Shown here: in pieces, positions 1-6,155 of the stretch
Layout of the letters: every line of letters starts with the position of its first letter
How positions within the stretch are numbered: position 1 is the stretch's first letter
From: Candidatus Martarchaeota archaeon
Lineage (GTDB): Archaea > Micrarchaeota > Micrarchaeia > Micrarchaeales > Micrarchaeaceae
Direction: 5' to 3'
Length of the DNA stretch: 14,144 nt
Assembly: GCA_023474155.1 (NCBI GenBank)
Contig: JAMCYJ010000006.1
Span: 1 to 14,144, forward strand
Made by a program: the position numbers and the translations under genes
Notes under the pieces: model-generated
Told to the model about the DNA's origin: nothing
What the model saw: only the letters and a program-made list of their open reading frames with translations
Databases searched by the model: none

Positions 1-729
1 GCAAAAGTTTCATCCTCTGTATCAGGTATTTTATTAGGAACTCCGTATATCACATTATCTCCATTATCAAATTCTATATTTACCAGCCAAAATCAAATAT
101 TGAGTGTATCAGTATCAGATTTATACGGCCCGTTTACATACAATTATTTTGAAAAAGCTCCAGGATCTTCAACATTTACAAAAGTTATAAGCGTACAAAA
201 TTCTTTAACAACAAATTCATATTCTTTTGCAACTACTTCTTCATCAACAGAAGGCAGTTATAGTTTTTATGCAAATGTATCCAATTCCACGATAACAGGA
301 ATAAAAACAAATAATGCAAGCATTTACGTGATGCCGCAATATGTCGCCTATTTCAGCGGGGGCTATAATTCAATAGTAGCCAGTAGCATAAATTTTAATG
401 GCCTGCCCCAGATTACCGCTTCTTTTTGGATAAAGCCTGTCGGAACAGTACTAACATCCCAAGGGGGTAGTAATCCTTCAGCTACAGTAGTTGCCAGTGA
501 CGGCATTTGCCCAGATGGAATGTATATTGCATATGCCCCGCCTGCTGCAAATCCGAGCAATGTAATTAACCCGGGTATAGCTCTCTATCCCCAGGATTTT
601 TCTAATAATTGTCTGGCTAACGGGTATTCTACTTTTCCTATATCACCCAATAAATGGTATTTTGTAGCATATACATTTAACGGAGTGGAGGCTACATTAT
701 ATGAAAACACTTATTCTACATCAAACTAA
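1..729 (+). CDS. Surface-type protein with Ig-like and LamG-like domains, 5' partial, ended early by an in-frame TAA
   Basis: The frame is open from the first base, so the true start lies outside the window. The translation is Ser/Thr/Asn-rich and looks extracellular. The first ~110 residues resemble an archaeal Ig-like repeat (alternating short beta strands, ending near NNASIYV). From about nt 331 a concanavalin/LamG-like domain begins (YVAYFSGGYNSIV, ITASFWIKP, WYFVAYTFNG). A TAA at 727-729 stops it in mid-domain, and the same frame continues the domain after the stop. LamG-like domains in surface proteins commonly bind glycans or mediate adhesion; the ligand here is unknown. No signal peptide or anchor is visible because the 5' end is missing. 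It is either a recent pseudogene or a sequencing/assembly error. The domain call rests on pattern only. Confidence 0.6.
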   Translation, partial: AKVSSSVSGILLGTPYITLSPLSNSIFTSQNQILSVSVSDLYGPFTYNYFEKAPGSSTFTKVISVQNSLTTNSYSFATTSSSTEGSYSFYANVSNSTITGIKTNNASIYVMPQYVAYFSGGYNSIVASSINFNGLPQITASFWIKPVGTVLTSQGGSNPSATVVASDGICPDGMYIAYAPPAANPSNVINPGIALYPQDFSNNCLANGYSTFPISPNKWYFVAYTFNGVEATLYENTYSTSN

Positions 730-732
730 GTC

Positions 733-1035
733 GTGCTTTCACCAAATACAATATATGCGAAACCCGGCTTTTATATCGGTTGGTCCAATGCGAATAGAGC
801 GAACCTAATTGCTTACATATCTAATGTGCAGCTGTATGGCAATGCGCTTTCCTCAAATCAAATATCCTATTTATATAATGAAGGAATTGGAGGGATCCCA
901 GTGTCTAATTCAAACATTATTGCACAGTATTCCCTAAATAACAATGTAAATGACCTGAGCGGCAATGGGCACGCAGCCACGCCTTACAATGCAGTTTTTA
1001 CCTCGAATTGGATAGTGAATTACACCAATCCTTAA
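733..1035 (+). pseudogene. Downstream half of the LamG-like domain, same frame after the TAA
   Basis: This 100-codon stretch is in exactly the same frame as the preceding partial gene, one codon after its TAA. It completes a LamG-like fold: GFYIGWSNAN, then LIAYISNVQLYGNALS (the usual 'I.nvqiYn.aLs..qi..LY..G' ending), then a second short motif IIAQYSLNNNVNDLSGNGHAA that often opens the next LamG-type domain. It has no start of its own with a ribosome site or TATA box, so independent expression is unlikely. A single C-to-T change at 727 (CAA to TAA) would account for the break. Its TAA (1033-1035) overlaps the TAA of the convergent copper ATPase gene in the sequence TTAA (1032-1035). Confidence 0.6.
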
Positions 1036-3107
1036 TCTTTTTTTGCCTTGAACATATTCAATAGGAGCGAGTTTGATACGACTGTCACCGAGCTGAATGC
1101 CATCGCCGCCGCTGAAAGTATCGGCAGTGTGCTGTATATCCCAAAGCCGAATACAGGTATCAGCGCCCCGGCGGCCACAGGTATCAGCACAGCATTGTAT
1201 CCGAATGCCCATGCAAGGTTCTGCTTTATTTTGCTCATCGTTTTTCTTCCGATCTGTATCGCGACTGCGACATTATAAATGCTGCTGCTGATAAGCACTA
1301 TGCCTCCTGTTTCTTTTGCGACGTCCGTGCCCGACCCTATGGCTATTCCCAGGTCCGCCTTTGCAAGCGCGGGCGCATCGTTTATACCGTCTCCGACTAC
1401 CGCGACCTTTTTTCCGCCTGCCTGCAGCTGGCTTATTTTTTCCATTTTATCCTTGGGTTTTGCATTCGCAAGAACATTTTTTATCCCAATGCCCGCCGCG
1501 ACATTTTTTACTGCTTTCTCGTTGTCCCCGCTTATTATCCACGGCTCTATATTCATTTTATTGAGCATCTCGATTGTTTTTTTCGCGTCCTTTCTGATAT
1601 CGTCCTCAAGCGCGATGATGCCTGCTGCTTTTCCATCGATGCCTAAGCACAGCACTGTCTTTCCACGGCTTTCTAGAGTATTTTTTCGCGATTTTATGTC
1701 TGCGCCTATTTTCATGAGCAGGCTTTCGCTGCCTACCGAGATAAGTTTTCCTTTGTATTTTGCAGTCACTCCATAGCCCTGCATGTATCTGAAGTTCTTA
1801 GGGAATTCTGCTTTTATCCTCGCTGATTTTGCAGCGTTTATTATTGCTTTCCCTATCGGATGCTCTGAATTGGACTCTGCAGCCGCCGCAAGCCACAGTA
1901 CATCGCGTTTATTATATCCTTTGAAAGCCTCGATCCCTGCTATGCGCAGGTTTCCTGTAGTCAGCGTGCCTGTCTTGTCAAATATAATCGTATCTATCTT
2001 GTTTGACGCCTCTGTCGCTTCCCCCTTTTTCACAAGTATTCCTTCTTTCGCCGCAACTCCCGATGATACAAGCAGCGCGGCAGGCGTTGCGATTCCAAGC
2101 GCGCATGGGCATGCGATTATAAGCACGCTGATAAAGATCAGGAGGGAGGTCATTGCCGGCGCTCCCAGAATATACCATGCAAATGAGGATGCAATGGCGA
2201 CTAGCACAACAACTGGGACGAAAACAGACGATATCCTGTCTACAAGCTGCTGGACCGGAATCCTGCCCTGCAGCGCGCCCTCGACCGTTCTTACTATGTC
2301 CGCCAGGACTGTTCCGTTTCCCACATTTTCCGCTCTGACCCTTATTGCGCCCGACAGGTTTATCGTCCCCCCTATCACCTTGTCGTTGACGGTCTTGCCT
2401 GCTGGCATGCTTTCCCCGGTAATCATTGACTCGTTCACGCTTGTCTTTCCGTAGATAACCACAGAGTCTGTCGGGATTTTCTCGCCAGGCTTGACAAGCA
2501 GCAGATCTCCCTTCTTGATTTCCTCGGAATTGATGTCAATTATTTTTTTGTTTTTTATAAGGTGTGCGGTCTTGGGCTTAAGTTCTGCAAGCCTTTTTAT
2601 GGCGTTTCCCGCCCTCGTCTCGCTCAGCCTTTGGAAATAAGTCCCTGTTAAGACCAGCGATATTATCAGCGCAGATGTATCAAAGTACAGGCCGCTTGCA
2701 GGGAATAGGCTGGGGGCAAGCACTACGGCGGTGCTGAATGCCCAGGCCGCGCTTGTGCCTATGCTTATCAGGGTGTCCATGTTGCTTGAAAGGTTCTTTA
2801 TGGCCGCGTATGCGCCTTTGTAAAATCTGAGCCCTGGATAAAACTGCACAATGCTTGCAAGCGCAAGCATCGCTATCTTGGAATACGCAAATGATGAAAG
2901 GAAGACATAGTTTATTGCAAGGATTACTGTAGACAAGGACCATGCAACCGCAAGCTCCCTCTTTATTTCAAGCATCTCCTTTTCAGGCTTTTCGAATTGT
3001 ATTTTGCATGACGGGCTGCAGAAGTAGTAATGAATCCCGTTTCTTGTCGATTGTAGGTGCGAATGTTTTTCATTTACATACATTCCGCATACAGGATCAT
3101 TTGCCAT
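1032..3107 (-). CDS. copA: Copper-type P1B ATPase with N-terminal YHS domain
   Basis: A 691-aa membrane pump that should use ATP to export Cu+ (possibly Ag+). Order of domains: YHS metal-binding domain at residues 4-45 (C7, C30, C34) in place of the common HMA domain; transmembrane segments near 51-71, 77-95, 111-132 and 141-158; actuator loop TGES at 230-233; segments near 294-314 and 321-347, with the metal-site CPC at 333-335; phosphorylation motif DKTGT with D377; HP dipeptide 416-417; hinge GDGIND 572-577; two last segments near 630-683. The YN at 637-638 and MAFSS at 669-673 are the residues typical of Cu+-selective P1B-1 pumps. All catalytic motifs are intact. A TATA box about 28 nt upstream suggests a nearly leaderless mRNA. 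No CopZ-like chaperone or recognisable regulator lies beside it. CopB-like selectivity is the main alternative. Confidence 0.93.
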   Translation of the reverse strand: MANDPVCGMYVNEKHSHLQSTRNGIHYYFCSPSCKIQFEKPEKEMLEIKRELAVAWSLSTVILAINYVFLSSFAYSKIAMLALASIVQFYPGLRFYKGAYAAIKNLSSNMDTLISIGTSAAWAFSTAVVLAPSLFPASGLYFDTSALIISLVLTGTYFQRLSETRAGNAIKRLAELKPKTAHLIKNKKIIDINSEEIKKGDLLLVKPGEKIPTDSVVIYGKTSVNESMITGESMPAGKTVNDKVIGGTINLSGAIRVRAENVGNGTVLADIVRTVEGALQGRIPVQQLVDRISSVFVPVVVLVAIASSFAWYILGAPAMTSLLIFISVLIIACPCALGIATPAALLVSSGVAAKEGILVKKGEATEASNKIDTIIFDKTGTLTTGNLRIAGIEAFKGYNKRDVLWLAAAAESNSEHPIGKAIINAAKSARIKAEFPKNFRYMQGYGVTAKYKGKLISVGSESLLMKIGADIKSRKNTLESRGKTVLCLGIDGKAAGIIALEDDIRKDAKKTIEMLNKMNIEPWIISGDNEKAVKNVAAGIGIKNVLANAKPKDKMEKISQLQAGGKKVAVVGDGINDAPALAKADLGIAIGSGTDVAKETGGIVLISSSIYNVAVAIQIGRKTMSKIKQNLAWAFGYNAVLIPVAAGALIPVFGFGIYSTLPILSAAAMAFSSVTVVSNSLLLNMFKAKKD

Positions 3108-3130
3108 ATTTTATTATATGCAAGCAATAT

Positions 3131-3158
3131 TTATATAAGTTTATATGACCGAGCCGGT
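3131..3158 (-). promoter_or_regulatory. Promoter of the copper ATPase gene with a short upstream inverted repeat
   Basis: Reading the minus strand, a TTATATAA box (3132-3139) is centred about 28 nt before the ATG at 3107, the spacing expected for a leaderless archaeal transcript. Immediately upstream lies ACCG-N3-CGGT (3148-3158), a short dyad where a repressor or activator could sit. The TATA call is fair; the dyad is only 4 bp per arm and could be chance. Confidence 0.45.
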
Positions 3159-3182
3159 TGGATTTATAGAAAAGGTTTATTA

Positions 3183-3207
3183 ATATTACATTGGAATAAT
3201 GTATTAT
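3183..3207. promoter_or_regulatory. 25-bp inverted repeat between the ATPase gene and the 120-aa ORF
   Basis: Left arm ATATTACATT (3183-3192) and right arm AATGTATTAT (3198-3207) pair with one mismatch around the 5-nt spacer GGAAT. The right arm runs into an A+T-rich TATTATAA stretch about 36 nt before the ATG at 3240. Size and position fit a dimeric regulator's operator, but A+T-rich DNA makes such dyads less surprising. Confidence 0.35.
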
Positions 3208-3239
3208 AAGGAATTAATAAACTCTTACGCGTTGGTAAC

Positions 3240-3602
3240 ATGATAAACGATGAAAATGAAGGGGAATTAGAAAGCATTGATGATATCGAGCAGAAGTTCC
3301 GCAAGATAATAAAATACGGGCTTATCACGGAAGCAAAAGATTTTGCCAAAAGAAGGGCGATAAAGAACTCGACTCAAAAATCGATTGCTTATGATGTTTT
3401 CCATGACACTGTAACTAGAATGAGCGCAAACAAGAATGTATTACAGCATGAACTCTCTATTCCTATTGATATCGCGCATACATTCAGATTTGAGAGCGCG
3501 CTTAAAAAACATGCAAGCTCAGCAATACTTGGCTATTGCAAGACAAAAAAAGATACAAGCACCATTAAAAGAATGAAACAGGAGTTTCCAGGATACTTTT
3601 GA
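3240..3602 (+). CDS. Hypothetical protein, 120 aa
   Basis: I do not recognise this protein. It is soluble and mostly helical by appearance: an acidic N-terminus (residues 1-20), a charged helix-like stretch IEQKFRKIIKYGLITEAKDFAKRRA, a central region around H55 (FHDTVTRMSANKN), and a basic C-terminus ending GYF. There is no transmembrane segment, signal peptide, Cys cluster or clear helix-turn-helix. It is divergent from the copper ATPase and shares its 132-nt intergenic region, so a role in metal response is possible by position only. No strong Shine-Dalgarno precedes the ATG. A palindrome followed by a T-rich tract after its stop fits transcription ending there, separately from TrpRS. Confidence 0.6.
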   Translation: MINDENEGELESIDDIEQKFRKIIKYGLITEAKDFAKRRAIKNSTQKSIAYDVFHDTVTRMSANKNVLQHELSIPIDIAHTFRFESALKKHASSAILGYCKTKKDTSTIKRMKQEFPGYF

Positions 3603-3642
3603 TTCTGCCGGAAACGCGTTGACAGAGTAATGCATTGCAGGT

Positions 3643-3667
3643 CTATTTGCAAATAGTTTTATTTGTT
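3643..3667 (+). terminator. Palindrome plus T-rich tract after the 120-aa ORF
   Basis: CTATTTGCAAATAG (3643-3656) is a perfect 14-bp palindrome, able to fold as a 5-bp stem with a TGCA loop, followed directly by TTTTATTTGTT. It ends about 57 nt before the TrpRS start. It could equally be an operator for TrpRS. Confidence 0.35.
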
Positions 3668-3724
3668 AGTGCCAAAAATCTAATTGGGCAGTTGCTTTGC
3701 CTATAAATAGAATGAATTGATAAA

Positions 3725-4837
3725 ATGGCTGGTTTCCGCATCGATCCATGGACTGTAGAGGGGCAAGTAAATTACGACAAGGCAGTCAAAAATTTCGGCA
3801 TAAATTATATTGACGACGCACTAATGCAAAGGATAAAGAAGCATACCGGCGAGCTGCATTATCTTTTATCAAGAAATATTTACTTTGCGCATAGGGACCT
3901 GAACTGGATTCTTGACGAGTATGAGAAGGGCAACAAATTCTATGTTTACACGGGAATCGCGCCATCAGGTTCAATGACTCTCGCCCACCTTATTCCGTTT
4001 ATCTTCGCGCAATGGCTTCAGAAAAAGTTCGGGGCGGAAGTATATATACAAATTCCGGACGAGGAAAAATACCTTGCAAAGAAAAATATCAGCCTTGACA
4101 CTATACACAGGCTTGCATACGAAGACGCTCTCGACATAATATGTCTCGGATTCGATGAAAAAAAGACGAAGATTTTCTTCGACACAGAGTATGCAAATGT
4201 TCTGTACAAGCAGGCAGTCAGGGTCGCAAAGCACATAACCTTTTCAAGCATGAAGGATGCATTCGGCATGACAAACGAAACAAACATAGGGTGGATATTC
4301 TATACGTCAATGCAGGCAGTTCCTGCATTTCTGAAGTCTGTTGAAGAAGGCCATAATGTGCCCTGCCTGATTCCCCTTGCCATAGACCAGGATGTGCATT
4401 TCAGGATAGCGCGCGATGCGATAACAAAATTAGGGTATTACAAACCTGCAATAGTGCATGCGAAGTTCCTGCCTGCGCTTAATGGCGCTTCCAAGATGTC
4501 CTCAAGCGATCCCCTTAATACTATATATCTTAATGACGATGCAGACGCAGTAAATAAAAAAATACAGAGAGCATTTACAGGCCAGCAGGCGACTGCGGAG
4601 CTGCAGAGGAAGTTCGGCGGGGATCCAGACAAATGCGTCGTATGCCAATATTACAAATATATATTCGAGCCTGATGATGACAAGTTGAAGCAGATACTCG
4701 ACAGCGAAAGAAGCGGGACCCTTCTCGCAGGGGAGCATAAGAAAGACCTCGCCGGGAGGATAAACGCGTTTTTAGAGGATCATAGGGCGAAGAGGGAGGA
4801 ATACAGGGGCAGGTTAGAGAACTTTATTGTAAGATAG
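3725..4837 (+). CDS. trpS: Tryptophanyl-tRNA synthetase (archaeal/eukaryal type)
   Basis: A 370-aa class I synthetase that charges tRNA-Trp. The N-terminus FRIDPWTVEG and the blocks PFIFAQWLQKKFG (91-103), IQIPDEEKYL (109-117), AIDQDVHFRIARD (219-231) and KFLPALNGASKMSSSDP (247-263) are those of archaeal/eukaryal TrpRS; KMSSS at 257-261 stands for KMSKS. The length is normal for archaea. The HIGH element reads TLAH (85-88) within PSGSMTLAHL, so the first His and the Gly differ from the usual MHxGH. The N-terminus matches the family, which supports this ATG. CTATAAATAG lies only ~20 nt upstream (3701-3710), rather close for a TATA box. The gene appears monocistronic, with a gap of 122 nt before it and no downstream partner on the same strand for ~270 nt. 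Confidence 0.95.
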   Translation: MAGFRIDPWTVEGQVNYDKAVKNFGINYIDDALMQRIKKHTGELHYLLSRNIYFAHRDLNWILDEYEKGNKFYVYTGIAPSGSMTLAHLIPFIFAQWLQKKFGAEVYIQIPDEEKYLAKKNISLDTIHRLAYEDALDIICLGFDEKKTKIFFDTEYANVLYKQAVRVAKHITFSSMKDAFGMTNETNIGWIFYTSMQAVPAFLKSVEEGHNVPCLIPLAIDQDVHFRIARDAITKLGYYKPAIVHAKFLPALNGASKMSSSDPLNTIYLNDDADAVNKKIQRAFTGQQATAELQRKFGGDPDKCVVCQYYKYIFEPDDDKLKQILDSERSGTLLAGEHKKDLAGRINAFLEDHRAKREEYRGRLENFIVR

Positions 4838-5106
4838 CCTCGCCAGGCGGATAAAAATTCCATAATGCCCCGCCGCGCCGATAAGGCAATTATTATTAAT
4901 GCTGCTGGCAATCATGTATTTTTCATAACTCAAAAATATTCCGCGTTGCATGAAAAAACTATTGCTCAGAGCCCGCAGCCCCAATTTATGAGCAGGATAA
5001 GCGCGCCCTCTTTCCATAGGCATTAGACATTTGTCAAACCTGCACAAATGATTTAAATATCTCCTTTTTCAATAATATATTGTTGTTGATTTAAGAGGTT
5101 GTTATA
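4838..5106. other. Intergenic region after TrpRS, with one doubtful 53-codon ORF
   Basis: A 269-nt gap. On the plus strand an ATG at 4865 opens 53 codons to a TAG at 5024-5026 (MPRRADKAIIINAAG...), without Shine-Dalgarno or TATA box; a 77-codon minus-strand ORF covers the same DNA. Neither resembles a family I know, so neither is called. The end of the gap (5049-5106) holds the promoter of the next small ORF. Just after the TrpRS stop, GCCT-N4-AGGC (4837-4848) followed by ATAAAAATT could be a weak terminator. Confidence 0.4.
5052..5099 (+). promoter_or_regulatory. TATA box and Shine-Dalgarno for the 58-aa ORF
   Basis: TTTAAATA (5052-5059) would place a transcript start near 5081-5083. GAGGT (5095-5099), matching the 16S tail, then sits 7 nt before the ATG at 5107. 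The pair of signals is the main reason to believe the small ORF. Confidence 0.5.
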
Positions 5107-5283
5107 ATGGAAAAAACAAGATCTATTTACAAAATTCCTGAAGACAGGCATGCGCCTGTGGCAGAGATAATAAGAAAGGATGAGGATGAGCGCCGCCCAG
5201 AAATGCCTATTATAGACTACACTATTTTCAATCAAATCGCAAACGAACCTCTCAGGAAAATAAGAAGGGAAGGGAACGCATAA
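5107..5283 (+). CDS. Small charged protein, 58 aa
   Basis: An ATG-to-TAA ORF of 58 codons. The product begins MEKTRSIYKIPEDRH, is rich in Glu, Asp, Lys and Arg (DEDERR at 25-30), has a short hydrophobic patch MPIIDYTIF (33-41), and ends in a basic tail RKIRREGNA. There is no membrane span, Cys pair or recognisable domain. It has a TATA-like box, a GAGGT ribosome site at the right spacing, and a terminator-like hairpin over its stop, which together make it a likely independent small gene just upstream of the tRNA-Gln. Function unknown. Confidence 0.55.
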   Translation: MEKTRSIYKIPEDRHAPVAEIIRKDEDERRPEMPIIDYTIFNQIANEPLRKIRREGNA

Positions 5284-5294
5284 AATTCCCTTTT
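5270..5294 (+). terminator. Hairpin plus T-run overlapping the stop of the 58-aa ORF
   Basis: AAGGGAA (5270-5276) and TTCCCTT (5286-5292) are perfectly complementary with a 9-nt loop, and the T's run on to 5294. The left arm is inside the last codons and the loop contains the stop codon. The T-run is short, so efficiency is uncertain. Confidence 0.4.
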
Positions 5295-5425
5295 ATGGAA
5301 AGCGAAAGTGCCGTGGCGTTCTTCTGCAGCCCAGCATGCGGTGTTTTCCGCTTGCGCTGTTAAGCGAACTGCTTCTACGTTGCAGAATTGGACTTCCCGC
5401 CATATAAAGTTAAAAAACAAATATC

Positions 5426-5434
5426 TATTTAAAA
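5426..5434 (+). promoter_or_regulatory. TATA box for tRNA-Gln
   Basis: TATTTAAAA (5426-5434) is centred 30 nt before the first tRNA base, the spacing expected for an archaeal stable-RNA promoter. The preceding stretch 5295-5425 holds nothing else I can identify. Confidence 0.55.
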
Positions 5435-5459
5435 TTTCGTCTTCAATAATTAATTATAT

Positions 5460-5561
5460 AGCCCCATGGTCTAGTGGTCATTGCCTTGTTTAAATAAGGC
5501 AACTGCAAAAGGACGGCAGACTCTGGCTCTGCTAACGCCAGTCCGAATCTGGCTGGGGCTA
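5460..5561 (+). tRNA. tRNA-Gln(CTG) with a ~30-nt insert in the D-arm
   Basis: The acceptor stem is AGCCCCA (5460-5466) with TGGGGCT (5554-5560), 7 bp, discriminator A at 5561; no CCA is encoded. The anticodon stem is GCAGA (5516-5520) with TCTGC (5528-5532) around loop CTCTGGC, anticodon CTG at 5523-5525. The T-stem is GCCAG with CTGGC around loop TCCGAAT. The A1-U72 pair is typical of archaeal tRNA-Gln. The D-stem forms only between GTCT (5469-5472) and GGAC (5511-5514), which leaves about 30 nt (5481-5510, or one base earlier) between positions 21 and 22. Removal gives a 72-nt tRNA. The insert carries its own 7-bp hairpin TTGCCTT/AAGGCAA. T-loop position 55 is C instead of the near-universal T. 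Confidence 0.9.
5481..5510 (+). other. Probable non-canonical tRNA intron
   Basis: This insert separates the two halves of the D-stem and is flanked by A on either side, so the junction is ambiguous by one base. A relaxed bulge-helix-bulge can be drawn: bulges CA|T and AA|G, central TGCC/GACG with one C-A mismatch and one G-U, and intron stem TTGT/GCAA. The internal 7-bp hairpin competes with it. The fold is imperfect, so splicing is inferred mainly from the intact tRNA that remains. Confidence 0.6.
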
Positions 5562-5599
5562 TAGCAAGTTTTATCAGGTATTAGGCGGTGCTGTGGTAA

Positions 5600-6128
5600 A
5601 GAAATATAAAAAACCCAAAAACTAAACCAGCTATAAATGATATTTTCTTCTATTATTCTTCCCAATATCTTGAATTTTTCTCAGGGATATTGTTTAATGT
5701 CCAATCTCTTTTTCGTAGGAATCTTAGATATTCTAAATATAGCAAAAAGTTTGGGTTAAATAATACATTTGATTAGGATGTTCTTGTAGACAAGATACTA
5801 AAGCATAAAGTAAGACCAAATATTATACAACCAACTTTTTGATGAACTTACCATCTTCTTTATCCTCATTTTCTAAAGAAATCCCAGAAAATCATTTTTA
5901 CAGCCAAAACAGAATGACTCAAAAATAGTCAGACAAAAATTTGATGGGAAAGATAAAAAATTAAAGAATAAAATTAAACATTCCCACATCCATTCTGAAT
6001 TTATAGACGCACTAGAATACAGCCCTCCCTTATCCCCAGGCATAGGATTCAGTATGACCAGTTTTTTCATGCTGATAGCCAATAAAACCAATATAAAGGA
6101 TGTTATATTATATCCTCATACAAAGTAA
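5600..6128 (+). pseudogene. lysS: Decayed C-terminal part of a class II lysyl-tRNA synthetase
   Basis: Three reading frames carry consecutive LysRS blocks. Frame 2 (about 5777-5839) reads DVLVDKILKHKVRP then IIQPTF, matching the 'LvdkLfe..vePklIqPTFv' block. Frame 1 (5839-5925) continues LMNLPSSLSSFSKE, matching 'dhPkeiSPLaK'. Frame 3 (5910-6128) reads QNDSKIVRQKFDGKD, matching 'ELNDPxxQRxkFeeQ', then EFIDALEYSPPLSPGIGF and NIKDVILYPHTK, matching the LysRS C-terminus. At least two frameshifts, in-frame TAG at 5774 and 5926, and loss of ~20 residues (RFElfvngrE region) make it non-functional. Motif 3 has also lost its Asp-Arg (GIGFSMTS for GIGIGIDR). Upstream of ~5777, frame 2 is open back to 5600, but the match is too weak to trust, so the left edge is uncertain. 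AspRS is less likely because the ELND block is LysRS-like. Confidence 0.7.
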
Positions 6129-6144
6129 TAAATATATACGAAGT

Positions 6145-6150
6145 AAGGAG
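6145..6150 (+). promoter_or_regulatory. Strong Shine-Dalgarno of the S66 peptidase gene
   Basis: AAGGAG sits 5 nt before the ATG at 6156. It is the most bacterial-like ribosome site in the window and fixes this start. ATAAATATATA just upstream (about 6128-6137) may be a TATA box. Confidence 0.6.
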
Positions 6151-6155
6151 CTATT

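Noticed and set aside
727..729. Programmed recoding (selenocysteine or pyrrolysine) at the internal stop
   Set aside because: The codon is TAA, not TGA or TAG, and LamG domains have no need for either residue.
1783..2454. 223-codon plus-strand ORF
   Set aside because: It is antisense to the copper ATPase, whose motifs are complete; its translation resembles no family.
4837..4848. Strong terminator for TrpRS
   Set aside because: The stem is only 4 bp and no T-run follows; mentioned only as a weak possibility.
4814..5047. 77-codon minus-strand ORF after TrpRS
   Set aside because: It overlaps the TrpRS end, lacks promoter and ribosome site, and resembles nothing known.
5873..6091. 72-codon minus-strand ORF
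   Set aside because: It lies opposite the LysRS remnant, which explains the sequence better.
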